Source: Erysipelotrichaceae bacterium OttesenSCG-928-M19 (GTDB lineage Bacteria; Bacillota_I; Bacilli_A; JAJDGJ01). From it: 47,292 nt of DNA. The position numbers were made by a program, and so were the translations under genes. The DNA lies in assembly GCA_030265585.1 (NCBI GenBank), contig JAJDGJ010000007.1:1-47292 (forward strand). The letters are read 5' to 3'. The notes under the pieces were generated by a model. The model was not told where the DNA came from, did not search any database, and saw only the letters and a program-made list of their open reading frames with translations. This document shows, in pieces, positions 7,797-16,872 of the stretch. How positions within the stretch are numbered: the first letter of the stretch is position 1; every line of letters begins with the position of its first letter.

Positions 7797-9965
7797 TTAA
7801 ATGATAAGACTACCTATTTGGAAAATAAGTGTTGAAATTACATATGGTACAAGTAAGGTTACAGCAATAACTTGCCACATGAATTTTGTACCGAATTCCT
7901 TTCTTACTGTTGCAACAGCAACACCGCATGGAACAACTAGTAAGATAAATACCATGTACGAATAAGCTCTTAATGAAGCATCTTCTTTAACATTTCCAGC
8001 ACTATCAACAAACATCGTTGATGCTGCGTTAATAGTCTCGCTTCCTGCCTCATCTGGATCGGCCTCAAATAATCCAGTAACATTTAACGGATTTAATGAT
8101 TGAAAAATTGAAATAGCACTTGTTTTAGTTGCTGACCATAGTTCTTCAACCTGATAACCTAGATATGTTTCCTCTGCTCTTTCATCACCCTCTGCTTCTT
8201 CAGTACCAGCTAATTGTTGAATGGTACTAACAACAGCCTCTTTAGCAGCAATTGATGTTGGAATAGCTGCTACTGCAATTGATGAATCACCAAAACCAGT
8301 AGGATAGAAAACCGGTTTAACAACTTCTGTCCCTTTATATAAATAACTATCCTTAATCTCTCCAGTTGGAAAGTATGATAAAATCCAAATGATAAAAGTA
8401 ATAGCCATTACAAGAGTTGTTACTCTTTTTAAGAAACCTTTGACACGATTATTAACATTTTTAAATAAAATTCTTCCTTCAGGAATACGATATGGTGGTA
8501 ATTCAATTGTAAAGGCTTCATTACTATCAGAACCATCATAGATTCCAGTAACTTTTAAGAACAAGCCAACTAATACAGCAATAAAAATACCTAAAATATA
8601 TAAACTAGCTACTACTAAACCAAAGCTTTTTGAAAAGAAAGCGGCGCAAAATAAAGCATAGACTGGTAGTCGTGCACCACAAGAAATAAACGGTAACATC
8701 ATTGCCGTTGCTTTACGTTGTTTCTCATTGTCTAGCGTTCTAGTTGAAGTAATTGCTGGAACGGTACAACCAAAGCCTATTATCATTGAAATAAAAGCTT
8801 TTCCATTCAAACCTAGTCCTTTCATAGCACGATCCATTACAAAGGCAATTCTTGACATAATACCACTTTCTTCAAGGATAGCCATTAATAGATAAATGAA
8901 ATACATTAATGGAGTAAAGGTTAAAACACCACCAACACCACCTAGAATACCATCGATAACCATTGATTGAAACCAGTCTGGTGTTGAACTAATCAAACCA
9001 CCGACATGGTATGATAAAAAGTCACCAACAAACCCATCAATCCAATCAACAAATGGATTCGCAACATTAAAGACTAATGATAAAAAATAGATCGCAAATA
9101 GAATAAAGATTGGTATACCTAACCATCTATTTAAAACAATACTATCAATTTTTTTGGTCAGCTTATAACGTGAAACTCCATTTTTATCAATTACACTTTT
9201 TAAAATCTTTTTTATTTGTTCATATCTTCTAATATGAAGTTGATCAGAACTTGATTCTTGTAAAGAAATACTACTATTGTTAATTACCTGATTAACTTTT
9301 TCAAGCGTATCTTCGTTAATTGTTCTTGTATAATGTGGTTCTTTCTCGAAAAGACGATAAGCTAAAAACTTTAAACCATAACTTGGTACTTCTACTTGAT
9401 CTTCAACAAGAATACTAAAGATTTGTGATACTGTCATATCAATATCATTATCATAATAAATATTATAATCCACATGATTAGAAAAATCATTGCCAACTAT
9501 ATAATCTAAAACATTACTAATTCCCGTTCCTTTGGTTGCTGATGTTTTAAACACAGGTACTTGTAAATAACGTTGTAATTTAACAGTATCTATCATTAAA
9601 CCGCTTTTGGTAACATCATCATCAAAATTTAATAATACAATCATTGGTTTTTCTAATTCTCGAGCTAATAATGTAACATTTAAATTTCTTTCCAAGTTTG
9701 TTGCATCAACAACATTAATTATTAAATCATAATCACCACTTAAGAGAACTTCAGTCGTAATTTTCTCTTCATGATTATTAGTAAAATTATAAGTACCAGG
9801 CAAATCAACTAATTGTAGATCAACACCTTTATAGTTAAACTGGGCTTCAATTTTTTCAACAGTTACTCCAGGCCAATTACCTACTTTTATTTTAGATTTA
9901 CTCATAGCATTAATAAGTGCTGATTTACCAACATTAGGATTACCTAAAAAAACTATTTTTTTCAT
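7797..9965 (-). CDS. feoB: Ferrous iron transport GTPase/permease FeoB
   Basis: A 722-residue FeoB that imports Fe2+ across the cytoplasmic membrane. The N-terminal G domain has G1 GNPNVGKS (8-15), G3 DLPGTY near 54-59 and G4 NFDD near 113. A helical spacer (about 170-270) follows, then a membrane domain with two gating (Gate) repeats, including the conserved GFGCTVPAI and FISCGARLPVYALF segments. Near residues 575-600 lies an acidic, soluble insertion (TEEAEGDERAEETY) between membrane helices. The ATG overlaps feoA by four bases. FeoC is absent, as usual in Bacillota. Confidence 0.95.
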   Translation of the reverse strand: MKKIVFLGNPNVGKSALINAMSKSKIKVGNWPGVTVEKIEAQFNYKGVDLQLVDLPGTYNFTNNHEEKITTEVLLSGDYDLIINVVDATNLERNLNVTLLARELEKPMIVLLNFDDDVTKSGLMIDTVKLQRYLQVPVFKTSATKGTGISNVLDYIVGNDFSNHVDYNIYYDNDIDMTVSQIFSILVEDQVEVPSYGLKFLAYRLFEKEPHYTRTINEDTLEKVNQVINNSSISLQESSSDQLHIRRYEQIKKILKSVIDKNGVSRYKLTKKIDSIVLNRWLGIPIFILFAIYFLSLVFNVANPFVDWIDGFVGDFLSYHVGGLISSTPDWFQSMVIDGILGGVGGVLTFTPLMYFIYLLMAILEESGIMSRIAFVMDRAMKGLGLNGKAFISMIIGFGCTVPAITSTRTLDNEKQRKATAMMLPFISCGARLPVYALFCAAFFSKSFGLVVASLYILGIFIAVLVGLFLKVTGIYDGSDSNEAFTIELPPYRIPEGRILFKNVNNRVKGFLKRVTTLVMAITFIIWILSYFPTGEIKDSYLYKGTEVVKPVFYPTGFGDSSIAVAAIPTSIAAKEAVVSTIQQLAGTEEAEGDERAEETYLGYQVEELWSATKTSAISIFQSLNPLNVTGLFEADPDEAGSETINAASTMFVDSAGNVKEDASLRAYSYMVFILLVVPCGVAVATVRKEFGTKFMWQVIAVTLLVPYVISTLIFQIGSLII

Positions 9966-10186
9966 ATTTTCTCCACCTCAATTTTCGCTGCATCTTTTTT
10001 TCTTATTGCAATATAATTACCTGCCACATAATATTGTTGTGGATCTCCAAGTGGAGCACTTCTTTCAAAAGTAATTGTATTGTCATAGGAAAAGCCAAGA
10101 GATATTAATCGATGTACTGAATCAGAATTCAAATCAATTTTTATTATCTTAGCTGATTCTCCTCTTTTTAACTCAGATAGTTTCAT
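9962..10186 (-). CDS. feoA: Ferrous iron transport accessory protein FeoA
   Basis: A 74-residue SH3-like FeoA protein with the family pattern MKLSELKRGESAKIIKI, a central HRLISLGF segment and a C-terminal GNYIAIRKKDAAKIEV strand. FeoA works with FeoB in the cytoplasm, probably tuning its GTPase. First gene of the feoAB operon. GAGGTG lies 5 bases before the ATG, and the stop overlaps the feoB start (ATGA). Confidence 0.93.
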   Translation of the reverse strand: MKLSELKRGESAKIIKIDLNSDSVHRLISLGFSYDNTITFERSAPLGDPQQYYVAGNYIAIRKKDAAKIEVEKI

Positions 10187-10204
10187 ACTTTCACCTCAAG
10201 ATAA

Positions 10205-10233
10205 ATTATAACCAATATAATTAACTAAGTCAA
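10205..10233 (-). promoter_or_regulatory. feoAB promoter
   Basis: Minus strand -35 TTGACT (10228-10233), 17-base spacer, -10 TATAAT (10205-10210), 19 bases upstream of the feoA ATG. No clear Fur box (GATAATNATTATC-like) was recognised. Confidence 0.8.
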
Positions 10234-10272
10234 CTATTTATAATCATTTTAATTAATTTTATTTTTCACAAA

Positions 10273-10302
10273 GAAAAGAAACAGCTTATTCAGCTGTTTC
10301 TT
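10273..10302 (-). terminator. Terminator after the thioredoxin-like lipoprotein gene
   Basis: An eleven-base perfect stem AAGAAACAGCT (10276-10286) against AGCTGTTTCTT (10292-10302) with a 5-base loop. The stop codon lies in the hairpin. The T tract is interrupted (TTCTTTG), so it is probably only moderately strong. It closes the long alaS-to-lipoprotein gene series. Confidence 0.65.
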
Positions 10303-10810
10303 GATAAAAATCATTTAATATTTCTTGCCATGAATTATAATTATCTAAATTCATATCATTACTATTTAAAGCTACTTTACCTTCTTTGACATAATAGAAG
10401 GTCGGTGTTGAATCTTGAAAATTATAGTAAGATAGTAAATAGTCATGAGCTTCTTTATTGTTATCGTCTACATAACCATTATTGCTGTTCATTTGCATTG
10501 CCATCTCTTCAAAACTAAAGTAATAAACCTCTTTGATACCATTGTTTTTAGCTACTGTAGAATAATCTAAAATAGAGCCAACACATGGTCCACATGAAGG
10601 ACGACCAATCATTAAATAATAACTTTCTTTAGCCTCGTTCATCTTTTTTAAATCATCGAAACTAACTTCCTTAATGATATGATCCTGGTTAGTTAAAGTT
10701 TCATAACCTAAATTGTTCGCTGATGCTGCATCAGTTTCTGTATTACTATCATTGCTTGCACAAGCTACTACTAATAATAAAACTAAAATTAAACTTAATA
10801 TTTTTTTCAT
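10286..10810 (-). CDS. Thioredoxin-fold lipoprotein (CGPC)
   Basis: A 174-residue secreted lipoprotein. The signal peptide MKKILSLILVLLLVVAC ends in lipobox VVAC (Cys17). After an Asn/Asp/Thr-rich linker comes a thioredoxin-like domain with the redox motif CGPC (Cys73, Cys76) and a cis-Pro loop STPTF near residue 136. It probably exchanges thiols or disulfides on the outer face of the membrane. It resembles the bacteriocin-transport-accessory/thioredoxin-like group of Bacillota. It lies 3 bases after the GPP34-like gene and downstream of L-serine dehydratase. The actual partner protein is unknown. Confidence 0.75.
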   Translation of the reverse strand: MKKILSLILVLLLVVACASNDSNTETDAASANNLGYETLTNQDHIIKEVSFDDLKKMNEAKESYYLMIGRPSCGPCVGSILDYSTVAKNNGIKEVYYFSFEEMAMQMNSNNGYVDDNNKEAHDYLLSYYNFQDSTPTFYYVKEGKVALNSNDMNLDNYNSWQEILNDFYQETAE

Positions 10811-10813
10811 ACA

Positions 10814-11497
10814 CTACACTCCAAAATAATTTGTGCTTCTTTGCGCAATTAATTGATAAAACTCTTCAATAACCTCTCTAAAGATTGCAATATCTTTATA
10901 AAGAGGAGTTTCTCTAAGTTTCTCCATTTCAATTTTAATAGTTTCATGTTCAGACTCATCAAAATAATCATCAATTGAAAAGAAAGTATCAATCAATAAA
11001 ACAAGGGCAATAAACTCTTGAGATTGCTCATCGTTAAATAAAGTATCAAAAAGTTTTTGATAAGCTTGACGAACTGAGTTTTGATCAACTAAACTAATAA
11101 TATTTTTTGTAAGAATCAACTGTCTTGTTTCTTCAACTTTAATTAAATTCTCATTTAATAATTCTTGGATAACCAATTCATAAAGTTGCATACTGAAATC
11201 TGTATCTAAAAACATTTCATGTGCTGCTTCTCTTAAATCAGTAATTTCATTTTCTTTTAAATAATCAATCATTAATTTATTATAAGTTCTAATACTACTT
11301 TCATCAACAATTTTAATTTCGCTCTCATTTAATTCAATCTTATGATTTAAATATAAATTGATAATAACTGAAGCGGCAATTGCTGAAAGAAAAGTTGATG
11401 ATGGACTAAAGTAAAAGATAATATTCTTGCGATATAAATCTAATAAAATGAAATCTCTGGTTACATTTAGGGTATTCATTAATAATGGAGTTTCCAT
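10814..11497 (-). CDS. GPP34/GOLPH3-like protein (tentative)
   Basis: A 227-residue soluble helical protein without signal peptide or cysteines. I prefer the ATG at 11497, with GGGAAG 8 bases upstream, over the GTG at 11506 that touches that site. The layout resembles the GPP34 (Golgi phosphoprotein 3) family. A hydrophobic Ala/Ile/Leu helix (SAIAASVIINLYLNHKIEL) leads into a small winged-helix-like strand (IKIVDES). A second helix pair with ELVIQELLNENLIKVEE follows, then a C-terminal helical bundle with IALVLLIDTFF. Bacterial members are poorly characterised, and some eukaryotic members bind phosphoinositides at membranes. The family call is by pattern only. It lies 19 bases after L-serine dehydratase and 3 bases before the thioredoxin lipoprotein. 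Confidence 0.5.
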   Translation of the reverse strand: METPLLMNTLNVTRDFILLDLYRKNIIFYFSPSSTFLSAIAASVIINLYLNHKIELNESEIKIVDESSIRTYNKLMIDYLKENEITDLREAAHEMFLDTDFSMQLYELVIQELLNENLIKVEETRQLILTKNIISLVDQNSVRQAYQKLFDTLFNDEQSQEFIALVLLIDTFFSIDDYFDESEHETIKIEMEKLRETPLYKDIAIFREVIEEFYQLIAQRSTNYFGV

Positions 11498-11516
11498 TTT
11501 TTTCACTTCCCAACTT

Positions 11517-12743
11517 TTATTTTTGTAACTTATTCTCGCGATAATAGTTAGTTGCTAAACCACCTAAAGCTGTTTCACGATATTCTTGTTTTAAGTCATC
11601 ACCAGTTTCTTTCATTGTTCTAACAACTGTATCAAATGAAACTGAATTCTTTCTTAATTTTGCTAAAACCTTAGCATATAACATAGCATCAATTGAACGA
11701 AGTGCTGCTTGACCATTTCTTTCAATACATGGAATTTGGACATAACCTTGAACTGGATCACATGTTAGGCCTAGATGGTGCTCAATTGCAATCTCGGCAG
11801 CATATTCAATTTGTGAATTATCTAAACCTTCTAAATATGATACTGCTGCAGCTCCCATTGAACAAGCAGTTCCAACTTCAGCTTGACAACCACCTTCAGC
11901 ACCTGAAATACTTGCATTTTGTTTAATTAAATTACCATATAAACCTGCAATTCCCAAAGCTTCAATCATCTTGTCTTTTGATATCTTACGATCTTTATAG
12001 TAATAATACATTAGTGCAGGGATTACACCAGCTGCGCCACATGTTGGCGCTGTAACAACAAAACCTCCTGAGGCATTCTCTTCTGATACTGCATAAGCAT
12101 AAGAAGAAACTAATAATTTATCTCTTTCATCAGCTGCTGTTGTTTCATGAGCAATTTTATTTAATCTTTTAGCAACTCTTTCTAATTTTAGTGTTCCAGG
12201 AATTAATCCCTCTGCATTTAAGCCACGCTCAACATTTCTAATCATACTATCAAAGATAGTTTCTAAGAAAGCTACAATATCATCACCTTCAACTTCTTTT
12301 ATATAATCAAATAATGTGATATCTTTTTTATTAATATATTTAATAATCTCATCAAGTGAATTTAATTCATAGATATGAGGAACACTGCCTCCACCATCTA
12401 AACCTTCAACGACAATTGTTCCACCACCGACTGAGTAAACAATCCATTCACCAAGCATTTTTCCTTCATCATCAAAGGCTCTAAAAATCATTCCATTTGG
12501 ATGCCCAGGTAATTCATCATCTTCCCATAAAATTTCAGTTGGGATATCCTTAATAGTTTGTAAAATAATCCAATCTGTTAAATGACCTTTTCCAGTTAAA
12601 CTTAAAGAACCGTGTAAAGTAACCGTAATCTTCTTTGCTTCTGGATATTCTTCCATAAATTTCTTTGCTGCTCTTTGTGGCCCCATCGTGTGAGATGAGG
12701 ATGGTCCAGGACCTTCTTTGTAAAATTCTTTTAATGATTGCAT
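11517..12743 (-). CDS. sdaA: L-serine ammonia-lyase (dehydratase), Fe-S type, single chain
   Basis: A 408-residue enzyme that deaminates L-serine to pyruvate and ammonia using a [4Fe-4S] cluster. The N-terminus carries the signature GPGPSSSHTMGPQRA. Candidate cluster and active-site cysteines lie in TAPTCGAAGV, GAEGGCQAEVGTACSMGAAA and HHLGLTCDPVQGYVQIPC. Both beta and alpha parts are in one chain, as in E. coli SdaA, but the protein is about 45 residues shorter than the 454 of SdaA. Start chosen at ATG 12743 with AGGAAAG upstream. It lies 17 bases after holA with no terminator, so it is probably co-transcribed with holA and the two downstream genes. Confidence 0.92.
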   Translation of the reverse strand: MQSLKEFYKEGPGPSSSHTMGPQRAAKKFMEEYPEAKKITVTLHGSLSLTGKGHLTDWIILQTIKDIPTEILWEDDELPGHPNGMIFRAFDDEGKMLGEWIVYSVGGGTIVVEGLDGGGSVPHIYELNSLDEIIKYINKKDITLFDYIKEVEGDDIVAFLETIFDSMIRNVERGLNAEGLIPGTLKLERVAKRLNKIAHETTAADERDKLLVSSYAYAVSEENASGGFVVTAPTCGAAGVIPALMYYYYKDRKISKDKMIEALGIAGLYGNLIKQNASISGAEGGCQAEVGTACSMGAAAVSYLEGLDNSQIEYAAEIAIEHHLGLTCDPVQGYVQIPCIERNGQAALRSIDAMLYAKVLAKLRKNSVSFDTVVRTMKETGDDLKQEYRETALGGLATNYYRENKLQK

Positions 12744-12760
12744 TTTCTTTCCTCCATTAG

Positions 12761-13714
12761 TTAAATACTTAATATTAATACTTTCATGCCATGATATTTG
12801 TTTATACGACCAGTCTTAATTTGATAATCTAATTTAGCTAGTTTGACAATAATAGCTTTTAAATCACGATCGCTAAAAGTTAATTGTGTTGCAATTTTAA
12901 TACGATAAGGGTGAATTTTCAATCTTTTTGCAATGGCACCATTATCAAACTGTAATCTTTGATAGCCTTTTGTTAAAAGAGCTATTCTAAATTGTGAGCC
13001 CAGTAAATTAACTAAATCCATTGGATCGATACCAGTCTTAGTTAACTCTTCAAACAAGGTAACTGCCTTAGCCGTATTACGAGCTAAAATAGCATCCGAT
13101 AAATCAAAAATTGATGAATCTAAATTGCAGGCTACAAAATCACTAATATCCTCTTTAGTTAGTTTTTCATCTGGTTTAAATAACGATAATTTATCAACCT
13201 CACTAATAATATCAACTAAATTAGTACCAATTTTCTCCAATAAAAAATTAACAGTATCTGTCTCTACTTGATTACCTCTTTTTTCAATCATCTTTTTTAC
13301 AATATCATTTAATTGCATTGCATTTGGTGTATCGACATTAATAAATTTTGATTTTTCTTTTAAAAATTTAACAATCTTTTTTCTCTCATCTAGCTTTTCA
13401 TAAAGTGAATAAATAATTAAAATAGTACTACTGTTCTCATTATCAATATATTCCATTAGTTTATCAATAAATTCAGTATAATCTCTTTTTGTTGTTTCTG
13501 CAGTTAAAAAGATAGGATTTTTTAATATTGCAACTTTATGAGATGCGAAAAAGGGACTGGTGTAACAAAAATCAATAATTTGGTTAATCTCAACATCAAG
13601 ACAATCAAATTCTACAGTATTCATCATATCTGTTTGAATACTGTCCTTGTCATAGATTTTTTTAAGCTGTTCGTGGCCTAAAACATCATCACTGGCTTGA
13701 ATTGTATATATCAT
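12761..13714 (-). CDS. holA: DNA polymerase III subunit delta
   Basis: A 317-residue HolA, the clamp-loader wrench subunit that opens the beta sliding clamp. It shows the family order: a weak Rossmann/AAA-like N-domain (YTIQASDDVLGHEQLKKIYD), a central helical segment (LLEKIGTNLVDIISEVDKL near 170) and the C-terminal collar domain (DLVNLLGSQFRIALLTKGYQ, then LKIHPYRIKIATQL). It lacks the Walker motifs of an active ATPase, as expected. In Bacillota holA usually follows comEC, as here (73-base gap). Confidence 0.92.
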   Translation of the reverse strand: MIYTIQASDDVLGHEQLKKIYDKDSIQTDMMNTVEFDCLDVEINQIIDFCYTSPFFASHKVAILKNPIFLTAETTKRDYTEFIDKLMEYIDNENSSTILIIYSLYEKLDERKKIVKFLKEKSKFINVDTPNAMQLNDIVKKMIEKRGNQVETDTVNFLLEKIGTNLVDIISEVDKLSLFKPDEKLTKEDISDFVACNLDSSIFDLSDAILARNTAKAVTLFEELTKTGIDPMDLVNLLGSQFRIALLTKGYQRLQFDNGAIAKRLKIHPYRIKIATQLTFSDRDLKAIIVKLAKLDYQIKTGRINKYHGMKVLILSI

Positions 13715-13787
13715 ATTATCACCATTAATATTATACCATTAAATTAAAGCTAGTCCAACACTCAAATAATGTTTATCTTGAATATTT

Positions 13788-15764
13788 TTATTGATATTTT
13801 TTAAAATAGTTAAAAAAAGAATTATAGTAAATTGTAATAGTGCCATTGTTCGCATTATTATAGATGGATGCCCCATAGTTATCTAATCTTGTAATAACCT
13901 CTTGATGAGGATGTTGATAGTGATTATTTTTTTTAGCTTGAATTATCGCAATCTTTGGCTTTGTAAGATTTAAAAATTCATTTGATGTTGACGTTTTTGA
14001 GCCATGATGTGCTACCTTTAAAACATCAACTGGTATCTTCTTAACATACCTTGTCAGCTCATATTCCCCTTCTTTAGTTAAATCTCCTGCAAAGAAATAA
14101 TTAAGACCATTTATCCTAGTATATAATGTTATTGAATTAGTATTTTTATCTTTGAAGGTAGTATTATATAAAAAATCAACAAATAAATAATCTTTAAATT
14201 TAATATATTTTTGTTTATTAGTAATAATATTTTCCACTGTAAATAATTTAACTAAATCATCTTTACCACCACTATGATCAATATCATTATGAGTAATTAC
14301 TAATTGTTTTATTTTAGTAATCTTTTGTGATTTTAAGTAAGGGACAATAATATTTTTCACTGTTTCTTGTCGATATGGTTTAGCAACATCAATCATCATT
14401 GCTTCTCTACTTAACGGTGGTTTAATAATAATACAATCACCTTGTCCAACATTTAAAAACGTTACAAAGCCATTAATACTTGGTAAAAAACTATAACCAA
14501 AAATAATTAAAAATGGTAATACTACTTTTAAAACCTTATTTTTTACTTTAAAGAGAATTAAAAAAACAATTATTAAATAAATAATACTAAAAGCTATCGG
14601 TAAAGACCCCATTAATAACCTTGGATTGTATTTGTTGATAAAGATAATTAGCTGTTCAAAATATTTTATTGCTAGCAAAGCTATATTACTTAAAGGATTT
14701 AGATAGTTACCTAAAAAAACAAGCAAATAAAAGATGATAATAAGTGGTGAAAAGATAATTTGATAAAGAATTGCTAAAGGACTTATTTGAAAATTAAATG
14801 AACATAGAAAGGGAACATTACAAAAGAAAATTGCACTGTTAAAAAGAATAGTACTTTCTTTAACTATTGAAGGAATTAGATTAATAATGAAAGTAATAAA
14901 AAATGTTAACAGAAAGCTAGTACTAAATAAACAGAGTGGTTTTATCAGCATAATGACTAGAGCAATTAAAGCCGTACTATTGATTATAGAGATCTTTTTA
15001 CAAAGCTTACTTTGCCTAAAAATTAAAGCCATAAATGCTCGTAGTGCAGGATAAGAAAAAGCAAGCAAAAAAAGATAATAACCAAGTATAGAAAAGATTA
15101 TAAGATTTTTTAACCAAGGTTGTTTAATAAAAGTAAAGATAAAGTTAAAGATCGAGAAAAAATAGTTAAAATGAAATCCTGAAACAACGACAAGGTGTAC
15201 GATTGCTAATTCTACTAAAGATGTTTTTATTTCATCATCAATATTATCTTTCTTCATAAAAAAAAGATAATCAAAGTAATAGTTAACTTTATTTTTTTCT
15301 TTAGTATACTCTTTAACATCATTAAGTACTTTGATACTTTTTTCGAAGGTCTCATAAAATATCTTTTCACTTTTTAAATAATTAGTATAACTAAATAAGT
15401 TAAAATTCTCTAAACTAGTTATCTCTTGTAATGGCTTAGTAATTCTTACTTGATCACCTTTGGTTAATTTGCTTTCCGTCTTTAATAAAATTTTACCTTC
15501 ATTATTTTGAGCATAATAATTATATTTATTGACCTTAACAATTGTAAACACCTTGTTATTAATTGGCACTGCTACTAATTGTTGATTGAAGTAAAATGTA
15601 AAACAAGATGCAAAGACTAAGGCAATTAAACAGTATTTTTTAGAATATCTACTTAATAGATAAAGAAAATATATAGCGACGACAATTAAAGAAATAATTT
15701 TATAAAGTAGCCCTAAACATAAACAAATAGTAATTATTAATAAGTGAAGGAAATGATTACTCAT
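13788..15764 (-). CDS. comEC: DNA internalization (competence) channel protein ComEC
   Basis: A 658-residue polytopic membrane protein, shorter than the roughly 750-780 residues usual in Bacillus. The order is N-terminal membrane helices, an extracellular OB-like region (KVNKYNYYAQNNEGKILLK), a competence-type helix bundle (about 175-430) containing VVSGFHFNYFF, and a C-terminal metallo-beta-lactamase domain. That domain carries NVGQGDCIIIKPP, the metal motif THNDIDHSGG and VAHHGSKTS. It conducts single-stranded DNA into the cell and its MBL domain may degrade the other strand. The start overlaps comEA by four bases (ATGA). Confidence 0.93.
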   Translation of the reverse strand: MSNHFLHLLIITICLCLGLLYKIISLIVVAIYFLYLLSRYSKKYCLIALVFASCFTFYFNQQLVAVPINNKVFTIVKVNKYNYYAQNNEGKILLKTESKLTKGDQVRITKPLQEITSLENFNLFSYTNYLKSEKIFYETFEKSIKVLNDVKEYTKEKNKVNYYFDYLFFMKKDNIDDEIKTSLVELAIVHLVVVSGFHFNYFFSIFNFIFTFIKQPWLKNLIIFSILGYYLFLLAFSYPALRAFMALIFRQSKLCKKISIINSTALIALVIMLIKPLCLFSTSFLLTFFITFIINLIPSIVKESTILFNSAIFFCNVPFLCSFNFQISPLAILYQIIFSPLIIIFYLLVFLGNYLNPLSNIALLAIKYFEQLIIFINKYNPRLLMGSLPIAFSIIYLIIVFLILFKVKNKVLKVVLPFLIIFGYSFLPSINGFVTFLNVGQGDCIIIKPPLSREAMMIDVAKPYRQETVKNIIVPYLKSQKITKIKQLVITHNDIDHSGGKDDLVKLFTVENIITNKQKYIKFKDYLFVDFLYNTTFKDKNTNSITLYTRINGLNYFFAGDLTKEGEYELTRYVKKIPVDVLKVAHHGSKTSTSNEFLNLTKPKIAIIQAKKNNHYQHPHQEVITRLDNYGASIYNNANNGTITIYYNSFFNYFKKYQ

Positions 15765-16228
15765 GTTTTAAGATACTCATAAATTTTATTAAATAATTTC
15801 TGTTTAATGCCTTTTACCTTCATTAAATCAGTTAGAATTTGATAATTACCATATTTTTGGCGATATTCTATAATTTTATAAGCTAACTTAGGGCCAATGC
15901 CCTTAATTTTTTGTAGTTCTATTGAAGAACAATCATTTAAATTTATTTTATTTTTTATCACATTTGAATTAATAAATAATATTTGATTATTATTTAATTT
16001 TTCTTCATCATTTAAGTATTCAGCATTAGCCTTGTAGCCTTTTGCGATTACAATTAAATCTTTTACTTGAGCATCTTTTTCTAAAACATAAGTTCCTGGT
16101 TTATTAATATGTCCTGTAATTGTTACTTTAATTCTAACTTCTTTATTATATTCAATTTGATTTAGTGTTAAATTATCATGACAACCATAACTAAATAACA
16201 CTATTAAAAAAAATAGTAATCTAGACAT
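15761..16228 (-). CDS. comEA: Competence DNA receptor ComEA
   Basis: A 155-residue protein. The start is placed at ATG 16228 with GGTGAG 4 bases upstream, because an upstream GTG/ATG extension to 16264 lacks an RBS and would precede the signal sequence. An N-terminal hydrophobic segment (MSRLLFFLIVLFSYGC) acts as anchor or lipoprotein signal. An SLBB-type domain follows (KVTITGHINKPGTYVLEKDA). The C-terminus holds two helix-hairpin-helix motifs (IKGIGPKLAYKIIEYRQKYG and LMKVKGIKQKLFNKIYEYL) that bind double-stranded DNA without sequence preference. It delivers DNA to ComEC, encoded immediately downstream. A TATAAT at 16247-16252 could be its -10 box. Confidence 0.9.
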   Translation of the reverse strand: MSRLLFFLIVLFSYGCHDNLTLNQIEYNKEVRIKVTITGHINKPGTYVLEKDAQVKDLIVIAKGYKANAEYLNDEEKLNNNQILFINSNVIKNKINLNDCSSIELQKIKGIGPKLAYKIIEYRQKYGNYQILTDLMKVKGIKQKLFNKIYEYLKT

Positions 16229-16289
16229 TATCTCACCTAAATTACTATTATAGACTTTTGTCATCTTTCCTAAGAATAACTATATTTAA

Positions 16290-16312
16290 TAAAAAAAGAC
16301 TTTTAAAAGTCT
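16290..16312 (-). terminator. Terminator of greA
   Basis: Self-complementary AGACTTTTAAAAGTCT (16297-16312) overlaps the greA stop and is followed on the minus strand by seven Ts. Confidence 0.75.
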
Positions 16313-16787
16313 ATTTTCTTTCAATTTTTAAGATTTGAATTTTATACTGATAATCACTAGTTTCGATATTTACAACATCGCCAACTTTCTTACCTTCTAT
16401 TTTACGTGCTAAAGGTGCTTCATTTGAAATCTTATTTTGATCAGGATCTGATTCAATTGAACCAACAATTGTATATGTTCTTTCAACATCATCATCTAAA
16501 TCTAAAATAGTAACAGTAGCTCCTAAGGAAACCTTTTTTACGCCACCTTTTTTTTCATCAATTAAAGTATAGTGGTCAAGCATATAACCAACTTCTTTAA
16601 TTCTTTCTTCTACAGAAGCCTGTCTTTCACGAGCTGCATCATAATCCGCATTCTCTGACAAGTCACCTTGTGCTCGAGCTGCTTGTAACTCCTCAATAAC
16701 TTCAGGTCGAACAACATTAATTAAATTTTCTCTTTCAGCTTCTAATTTAGCTACCCCTTCTTTGGTAAGCAAAATTCTTTCTTCCAT
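16311..16787 (-). CDS. greA: Transcription elongation factor GreA
   Basis: A 158-residue GreA of standard length. The N-terminal coiled coil (LTKEGVAKLEAERENLINVVRPEVIEELQ split over residues 8-36) carries the tip motif GDLSENADYDAARERQ near residues 42-57, with the acidic residues that act in the RNA polymerase secondary channel. The C-terminal FKBP-like domain ends in YQYKIQILKIERK. It rescues backtracked RNA polymerase by stimulating transcript cleavage. It has its own extended -10 promoter and terminator. Confidence 0.97.
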   Translation of the reverse strand: MEERILLTKEGVAKLEAERENLINVVRPEVIEELQAARAQGDLSENADYDAARERQASVEERIKEVGYMLDHYTLIDEKKGGVKKVSLGATVTILDLDDDVERTYTIVGSIESDPDQNKISNEAPLARKIEGKKVGDVVNIETSDYQYKIQILKIERK

Positions 16788-16817
16788 TTTAACACCTCTA
16801 TTTTTAATTTCTATAAC

Positions 16818-16826
16818 ATTATATCA
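16818..16826 (-). promoter_or_regulatory. Extended -10 promoter of greA
   Basis: Minus strand TGA-TATAAT, 31 bases before the greA ATG. No convincing -35 (TAGTAT at 17-base spacing). Confidence 0.55.
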
Positions 16827-16872
16827 AAAGCATCACTAAAATACTAGCAATCTTATTTAAATAACTTAATAA

